Positions 51,901 to 60,900 of a stretch of 64,000 bases of DNA are shown here, piece after piece. Under the pieces are notes generated by a model, which was not told the origin of the DNA, searched no databases, and saw nothing but the letters and a program-made list of their open reading frames with translations. The position numbers were made by a program, and so were the translations under genes. How positions within the stretch are numbered: the stretch's first letter is position 1; every line of letters starts with the position of its first letter. The stretch is from Phoronis australis. Taxonomy: Eukaryota; Phoronida; Phoronidae. The DNA lies in NCBI GenBank assembly GCA_002633005.1, contig NMRA01000200.1, positions 60,430-124,429 on the forward strand. The letters are read 5' to 3'.

Positions 51901-54900
51901 CCCAGTACTCCGTCCCAGAGTAGTTGGAGCTGATGCACAACTCTCCCACCTCATCTGTCTTGCACAAATAGGGCTGACCTTCGACCTTCACCACGACCAT
52001 CATGGCTGCAAAGGACGTAAGACCGTAACACTATCAACCATATTACATTGGGACAGTGCGATTCCACTATCTTGTGAATTATAAATGAACAGGGGCGATC
52101 TACAACTTTGAGAAGAGACAAATTGTTACCAAAGTTAATTTTGGTATGCAAAACAATTGAAAGTACACTTTTAGGTAGAGCAATACACTGCAAAATATAA
52201 AAGATAGTACCACAAAACGTTCTGTACTTCCCACTAATGTAATCCAACATCAAGCACACAGCTTGGGCAAACAGCTCCATGCTGGAGTCAGTTCCACCTA
52301 TAGGGCCAGTACATACCTCCAGGCATCACCTGACCACAGTCCTGGAGTGTGAGTGAGGTCAGACTGTTCTCGCTGTCCACTCGCACCACGCCGTGACTAA
52401 GGCCTTGCATGGAGAGCACCCCCCGGCCCTGGGCACTGCTGCTGGTTTTGCCAGCCCTGTAAAACCACACGAACAGATTAAAGGCTAATGGCACACGAAC
52501 AAAGTGACGGCATGAGATCATGTACATTGAATGCAGGTTCGAATATTTGAATGGTGTGATTAAAACACAACCCATGGAAAAAAGACAGTAAATTAAAACA
52601 ATAGCTGGTGCATATTTGAAGATCAAAATGTCCAAACGTCTTCGCAGTGCAGAATAGAAATAATGTTGGATTTAGACCACTCANATTTTACTTTATTTCT
52701 GTTTTTGTTGATAAAGGAAGTTGTTACCTCCGAAAATTTCAAATTTCAGTTGATCCATTCTTGTTGTTTTATTTACCGATTTATATTCTTCATTTCACGA
52801 AACAATAGTATCCTTGGGAGGATCTGGATCGCCTTATTTAGTTTCAGATATATTTTCTACGTTTTGTTTAGTCAAATTGGAAATGATATCAGAGCTTCGA
52901 CAGAGCAGACAGTGAGTTAGTGTCATGGCGTTTTGTTTTACGAGCCATACATGGTCTCAAGCAACTACCACTTGTAATGAACTGTCAGCTCTTTGCAATG
53001 AACTGTCAGCTCTTTGTAATGAACTGTCAGCTCTTTGTAATGAACTGTCAGCTCTTTGTAATGAACGGTTAGCTCTTTGTAATAAACTGTCAGCTCTATG
53101 TAATGAATTGTCAGCTCTATGTAATGAATTGTCAGCTCTTTGCAAACCCAGAAATCACTTTTCATCCGAGAGAGGAAAAAGTCGAGACCATTTCACGGCA
53201 GTAAGTGGTCAAAATCAAAAGCTGCTTCTTGGATGGAACGCGGGTTTATAGCCACTTATGCAAGCAACAGGTGTCAGCTGTGATATCCTCAATTACCGCA
53301 GTGCAATCCTGGAAATCTACAGTGCACTGTTGAGGTTATCATGACTTACGTTTAAGCATCAAAGCATAAGCGATAGCCATTTTCTGACATAATGAAATAC
53401 ATGGTGTGGCTAAATACAAATGGAGTATTTGGGGGACGTTCTGCAAACTTGTACGGGGGCTTATAAATCAGTGACAACTCTCGTTGGTTGTTAATTCTTT
53501 GGACCACCATGCAGTCAAATTTCCTTGGTTCCCGGTGGGATAACCACACTGTTTGAGCAGAAATCTCCAACATCTCAACATATGCACAAACAAAAGAAAT
53601 TGTGTTATGTCCCTGTCAACTTGGCCCGTCTTGTACACCAGAATTGGAACTTACATCACGGTAGAGCCACTTTCATGTTCCCACAACCTAAAGAGTTCTA
53701 TCTCGAATTTCCCCATTAGCAAAACGAATTAGCTGAACACAGATAATGAAACGGCAACATCGCTACGCTGCAGAGCCGCCGTTATGGTTTACATACCTTC
53801 TGATGGAGACGGTGAGCGCCTCTGGGCAGGCAGCACAAGGACATATGACCTCAGGCTTGAGACCTTTAGCCTTGAACACATTGAGGAAAGAGTCGCAGGA
53901 CGTGAGGGACCCTGTAACAGTTGGTAATGAACCTTCAATGAGTGTCCTTGGGCCTACTTCATGAATCTCGTGATAATCTCAAATTGAGTTGGTGGCATGA
54001 CCTAAACAGCATTGCTCAGCAGAGAGTAGAGGACAAGATACCTTTCCTGTTATCAAGCCTATGGTATTTGCGAAAGCAAACCTACAATGTCATATCCAAG
54101 AAAATACTTGACCACGGCTGCATTGTGTAGGCGCAAGAAACTCGTGAAAATGTAAGATAATGTAAGAGGACGAGAAATATTGCCATACCCTACAAGCCAA
54201 GCAACAGACAACAGCATTTCTCACCATTGCTTTACGTCATGGAATGCACACCAGGTCAAAAATTTTCTTGACAAAAAAAATCAAATCAAATCTTCCAACT
54301 ATGAATACCGCCTTACTTTACACACAACTGCATGCCTTACTTTACACACAACTGCATGCCTTACTTTACACACAACTGCATGCCTTACTTTACATACTAC
54401 TGCATGCCTTACTTTACATACTACTGCATGCCTTACTTTACACACTACTGCATGCCTTACTTTACATACTACTGCATGCCTTACTTTACATACTACTGCA
54501 TGCCTTACTTTACATACTACTGCATGCCATTGTTCTTAACATCATTGAGACGGATTACTAGAAAAATCGTTTTTATCAATATTTTAATTGCATACTTACA
54601 ATCTCAAAAACTAACATAACCAATAGTCAAACCCAGATTCTCCACGGCAACACCGACAACTTACAGGGGTTGGCTCCATCAGCCACGAGCAGCATGCGTA
54701 AAGTTTTGAGGTCGATATCCTTGTGGTCTTTCTGCGCCAGCAATCCCCAGTGCATGTCACGTGACTTCACTACGGCAACCGTTGCTAAGGGTGACAAGAA
54801 ATAGATGTGTGACAGAGAGACAGTAGGATCAAGTGTTAATCATGTCTAATTTGTATGCCCGGTAAAAAAGACTTTCCCATCAATATCTCTGAAACAAAAT

Positions 54901-57900
54901 AATGCTCTGTAACCCTTGACAACCCTCAAAAGTTTGGAGGAAAATTTGAAAACTTTCAGTCTGCTACATTGTAAATGGGCAAGCGTGACCAATGCTTTCA
55001 GCGAATTGCACGGCAACTATTGGGAAAAGACCATCCACCAAGGACCATAATGTCCAATCTATGACATAGGGAGTGCGATTTTTAGTCGATTCCTGACTTT
55101 ATATAGCAAGATTGACCCCAACAATGCACAAGCAGGTGACAGCATGAAAAATAGTTGAAATCGTCAAGACAGGGTTTAGTGTAGGGCACTCTTTCAATAC
55201 CTGAACAACAGAGAGCATAAAAGCTGTTCACTCGCATGAGAGGGCTGGTCAGATAAAGGTGCTGCATGAAAGTAAATGCAAAGCCAGTATTTTCAGATAA
55301 CACAGTTGCTTCACTAACGCCACCTACAGAATTTCAAGACCCATACTTGCTGACGCCGTTGTACACATTCTACAATTGCATGTAGGTTACCTTTAAATCT
55401 TGTAACCATCTTCATCCATGAGGCTGGATCTACCTTCATCAGCGCGTATGGTATAAACACAACATGCATGCCATTGAACACACTCTGTAACAAAGAGTAC
55501 ATCATGGACTCAGCCATCATTAAACAGAAAGACGTCAAGATGAAAACACAACTAAAATGTAGCCAACAGGCCAGATGCATTTTGCAGTACACCAGACATG
55601 TTCAGGCCACATGGCTAGACCCATTGCACTGATTATGGAGACACCTCACCATGGGGTTCCTCATGGATGATATCTTAAAATCTGCACGTTTTTCTCAAGA
55701 ATTTGTATGCTCACTACTGATACTCAAGATATTCCAAGACTCGATCACAATCAGGACCCAGGGTGTGACCTCTAAACACAAGCTCAACTCATACTCGATC
55801 CTTTGTCAATCAAGCTGCATGATTTGAGTAAAAGTTTGTGCAAGGCAATTGGTCAACTGGAGTACAGAGATCAGGTAAGGACAGATGTTCTGCATATCAA
55901 CATGGTCTAGTCAGACGGTTCGCTTGTTATAAAATACTGCAGTGATGTCCATGAACTCCTATTTCTATTGAATACATAGCAAATATTTTAAATTCACAAC
56001 AAAAAAATAACAACACCACTTGGCAACGAAAATGTTAAGAAATTGACAAATTAATGCTAGGGCAGAAATTCATGATAAAACATGACGTTTCGTTTCACTG
56101 ATTGTATATCATCTTCAGGTAAACATGAAATGCTCAATCAGTGGAATCAGCTGATACACAGTTCACGATTGGTACAAAAAATAGTTCACGATAGCAACAG
56201 CATGACAGAGGTCTGATTGGAATTCAGTAAATTTCTATGCTATTGTGGCTATTTCTAAATTTTTGACAAAAATAACTTAGAAATTGAAAGCTGGTTCTAA
56301 ATTTATCAAATTCACTCACGCTCAATTCTCCCAAGATTTACCAAAATCTGTGATACGACGGTGGTACACCTTTGACTACACTAACAATGGATAGCATGAA
56401 AAACTTACCAATTAAAGGCGAAATGAATTTTCAATGAAAATTCAAAATAAAAGTTCTTTGTTCTGGTAATTAATTGAACAGTTTAGTGCTTTTTGACAGA
56501 CAGTGTACACAAAGCAACCTTAACAATTGCAATTACGGAGCAGTTACAGAGGAATTAACAACAACTAGTAAGTTCTAATAAGCCCGGAGCATGGTGGATT
56601 ATTCGCTTGACTGATGACCATAATATTGGCTATTCTTGAACATCAAAGTAGAGATTAGCAGCTTAATCAATACCGTTAATATGCCGTGCCATAATCCGAT
56701 TTCCTTCTTGAAGTCAATCACAGACACAATGACTTCCGCTGAAAGACAATTGCAAGAAAACAGTAAGTCGGGCTCAAGTCCATAGTTGGCTATGGATTAT
56801 GCCTTGAGTGGTGTCCACTGTGAAGGACGGTCGCGTACAGTATCAGACAAAAGTAACTTGACAAAATACCGTTTTAGACGGCTAATTAAGTTAGCAGTAA
56901 AAATAACTGGCAACAACTATTACGGTGACAAAATTCTAATTACCGAATGGTTTAGTCACCTCATTAACTGGCCTGTTAATTACTCTTCATTCTTAGTGAC
57001 CATGGACGGCTACTCTAATGGTGAATTCGACTTCTGCCCAGTGGTCATCACGGGGAATTACGGGTCATTTTGTCTGAATACGTTTGGCTTGTACTGTAGC
57101 AGCACAAAACGCCGAGTACACTACACTAAGAGTACAGAATAAATAAGTGGATTTAGCAAAATAAGTATTTTCCATTTAACTAAATGAAAATTTTCAATGA
57201 ATTATCCATGCATGGAAATTATTCTTTAGTCATTTTCCAGTTACCATAGCAATGAAAAAATTGCCACTTACCCTCTGTATAGTTGCTGGACACCGTCAGT
57301 GTTCTACAATGATTCAACATGCCTGCCCTCGTCATGGTAACGCCCATCACACTGCCGTCTTTGCCGAAAGTATACTGAGGAAAACAGCATTTTATGCAGG
57401 AGTGAAACGATCATGACCACTTGAACTGCCAATTCCATTTGTTTCAATGATCTTAACATTTGAAAGTTAAACAATACATGTAGAGAGCAACTAGTCCTCT
57501 AAACATGCCTGTGTAACAAATCTATTCAGGTGGTTAACACCCACATTCGTTTGCACACTCAGCCTATAATTCTATAATTCTCTTCTAAGCTTCCCATGTT
57601 TGGTGACTTGAAACACGCACACATTGGTTTTGGTTTGTACTGTACAGGTGTCATAAAACAAAATTTCCATTATTTACGGCAACACAATCAACCTTTTGGA
57701 AATTTGAAAAAAGACAAATTCCTGAAGAATCAGTGTATAATGAAAAGTGGTCGAAATTAGAAGTTGGTTCATCTTGACAGAAAGAGAACCTTAGTGATGG
57801 CAGTTGACTGGCACAACACCCAATCCAACATTTAATGTGATTACTAGATATTCTTAATTTAAGCACTGGGGTACTCAAATGTGACAACTGGACACAAAAA

Positions 57901-60900
57901 AATGAGTTGCTGCCTACTTCAATGTATGCCGGTGCTTCGTCAGACAGCCTCGGTGGAGGCATCCAGTCTTTGGGTGGCCGGCTCAGGTGTTCTGTGATGA
58001 ACCATTGTAGCTTGGGCCAACCTGGCAAAGGAAGATATCAAGGACTTAACACCAGCATGATGTAACAGACAAACATAAATCACATTAATAGGACAAGAAG
58101 TAATGGGAGATACTTTCCATATTAACATATACCTGTGGTAGTTCAGTATTGCACGAACTGAGGGGAAAACACCAAAAATATGATACGTAACTAGCTGATA
58201 AACACCAACAAGATTGCCAAACTCTTTTTCTCTCCCACTCCCTTCCCCTCCCCCTCCACCCTCTCCACGTCTCACTTTCCTTCCTCACTCACCCTCTGTC
58301 TACAAGAGTGCAGCTCGTTGTCCACAAACTACTCTATCGTCACCTGGTGACAAGGCATAGATAAGAATTAATAGTATGTGCCCATAATTACAACAAAAAG
58401 TGTAACATTTGAAGCAGAGTCGAGATATAAAGTGATAAGTCACTTGATTCTCAAACATAATTCACTGGATGAGAGAACCACATCAACAACTACAGCAGAC
58501 CTTCGGTGTCCGGGGCATCCTTCACCCAACCTAGGATCAGCATCTGGACGTCCTGTTGGCAGCATTTTGGACGCCCATGTAAAGCAACCAAGTAAGCATA
58601 GGTGTCTGTTTGCATGCTAACAGCAGGTGTGGGACTCAATGGACTGTACAGAATGAAAATATTTCAATATGACATCAGATACGGTAACTTTATTGCAAAC
58701 TCATGTATCCGGAGTGACATACTACACTACTGCTGCAGTATAATTTCAATTGGGGTCATGAAAAAAGCAGTCACGTGTCATTGGTCACGGACACGCTGAG
58801 AGACTAAAAACCACAGTTTGGATGCCTTATTTTTAAATGCTGGATGAACCCTTGGAACACTGTCTAGTCTGGAAACAAATCCTACCAGAAAAGAACGGGA
58901 GTTAACAATGATTCTATTTCTGTACTAGCAATATCTGACCAAGTAACAAGCATGTCAAAATGAGGAAAATGAACGCAAAATTAAGGACCGAATCGATGAG
59001 TCACATACGCCCAATGATTTACACACAACATACATCTTCTTTATTAGTGCTCCTGTTTTAGCAAATAAATCTTCAGGCGAATGCATATTCGGGACAGCCC
59101 GTGTGAGTGTAGTTAAGTTTAATGAATATTTGATGACTGCTCAAGGTTTGAAATGTTGAAAAACCAATTAACCCAGAAACGGAACTTCAGCACAAAAACA
59201 AAGCAACGCAACACAAAGTGTTGAAATGAGCCCACGAATGCAATGCCAAAGGTACGTTTCTAGGGGTGTTTATCTGAACACAACCATAAAAATGGCTGCT
59301 ACATGGCGCAGTCAAAGCTATCTGAAAATGGGAATGTCTCGTCGCCTCCTAATAGAAACCTATTTGCCAAATTTCACGAAAATCTAATAAGGAACTTTGA
59401 AGGTACTAATGTAAACGTAAAAAAATTGCCACTATAGCAATAATCGGATTGGTCCAAAATTTGTTATGTATCGTCAGCTTCATAGGTACACATTTGCCAA
59501 TTTTCATTAAGATCCTGGAAGGAGTTTAGGAGATACAGCAACAGATGCTTCACGTCCAGACAGAGACGATGGCAATATGCACCCGCATATGCATTATGCA
59601 TGCATATAGTTAAAGGACCCAGGTTCACTGTCTTTCCTATCAATGAGAGAAGCAATCGGTAGGGTGGCTGTATTTGTTCATCAGTACAGATGTGCTTGAA
59701 GTTTGACATTTCAATAAATATTCACTTGAAATTAATGCCATTCAGTTTTGGAATATTTAATGTTAAGAAGTAGACCTTATTGTGAACAATTCACTTGACA
59801 CAACTCTCTGCTTACCATAATATTGACATTATCGGCGTCAATACTTTGTGTCTGTGAACAGCTACAAGACCAATTAAAAGCCAAGACTTCAGTGATCACA
59901 GTATGACACTTTGTGTGGAGAGCTAACAGCCAGTAAGGCAAAGAGCTGAATATTTCAAGCTGCCTAAACTGAGGATGTCACCAGCTTCCATTTCAATTAA
60001 ATCTACCGAATGACATGAAGCCGACGTCAGGAATCAACGATTTTTATTGAAATTACAAAAACAGCCTGTTTTATAGCTCTGGTAAAAGCTAACTTTAACA
60101 TGTCTACCCAACACATCAAAAATCTCTAAAATGCATTTTTCAACTAAAACTGATCGTATCTTATGAAGAGTACTAATAAATTTAATCCACAGTATCAACT
60201 GTCGTGACATGAGCCTCAGTGCCAACATAAGCATGTTACGAGGCACTCGTATAATTTCTGAGTGAATTCACTAATATGGCGCAGTGGTTCACAATACACA
60301 TCTATGTCAAACGCGGACAAGTAGCGGACAACTTGATTTATAACGGCTAAAAAGTATTAATTAGCATCAAATCCTTAAAAATCTAGACAGAGTGGTGACG
60401 GGGTTACCACGGCTACATACTATAAATTACACAGTGACGAGATATTAATGCCATTTTAGAAAAGAAACTGTCAGTGCTTAGCATCACAGGCAATCCACGC
60501 TTCTATGAAACAAGCACTTCACATATTAAAAAATTCTTTGTAACAATCACTCCTGCTGTTGTTGTTGCTTAGGAAACATCTCTCCAATTTAGAAAACGGC
60601 CAACGCACCATTTTTATTTCCCTAATATTTCATGATCTTAATTGACATAAAGTTCTACAACATGGCTGCAATCTAACAACATTATGAAATTTTTTCGAAT
60701 ATTCCCAAGGTTAGAAGCCCTTGAGAAATTAAAGACAATTATGGCAATCATTCAACATTGTAGGAAATTGGTAAGATTTTAATGTATCATTATTATGAAT
60801 TTGAAACTATGACTAAACTAATGTTTCAAACAACTCACCTTTGAAAGAGTCAACCTCGCCAGACGGCGCTCTTGGAAGACCTTTGTGACACGCCTCTGAG

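Noticed and set aside
56786-57142. 118-codon plus-strand frame
   Set aside because: It lies across a dispersed repeat and is not open in the other copy; no recognisable motif.
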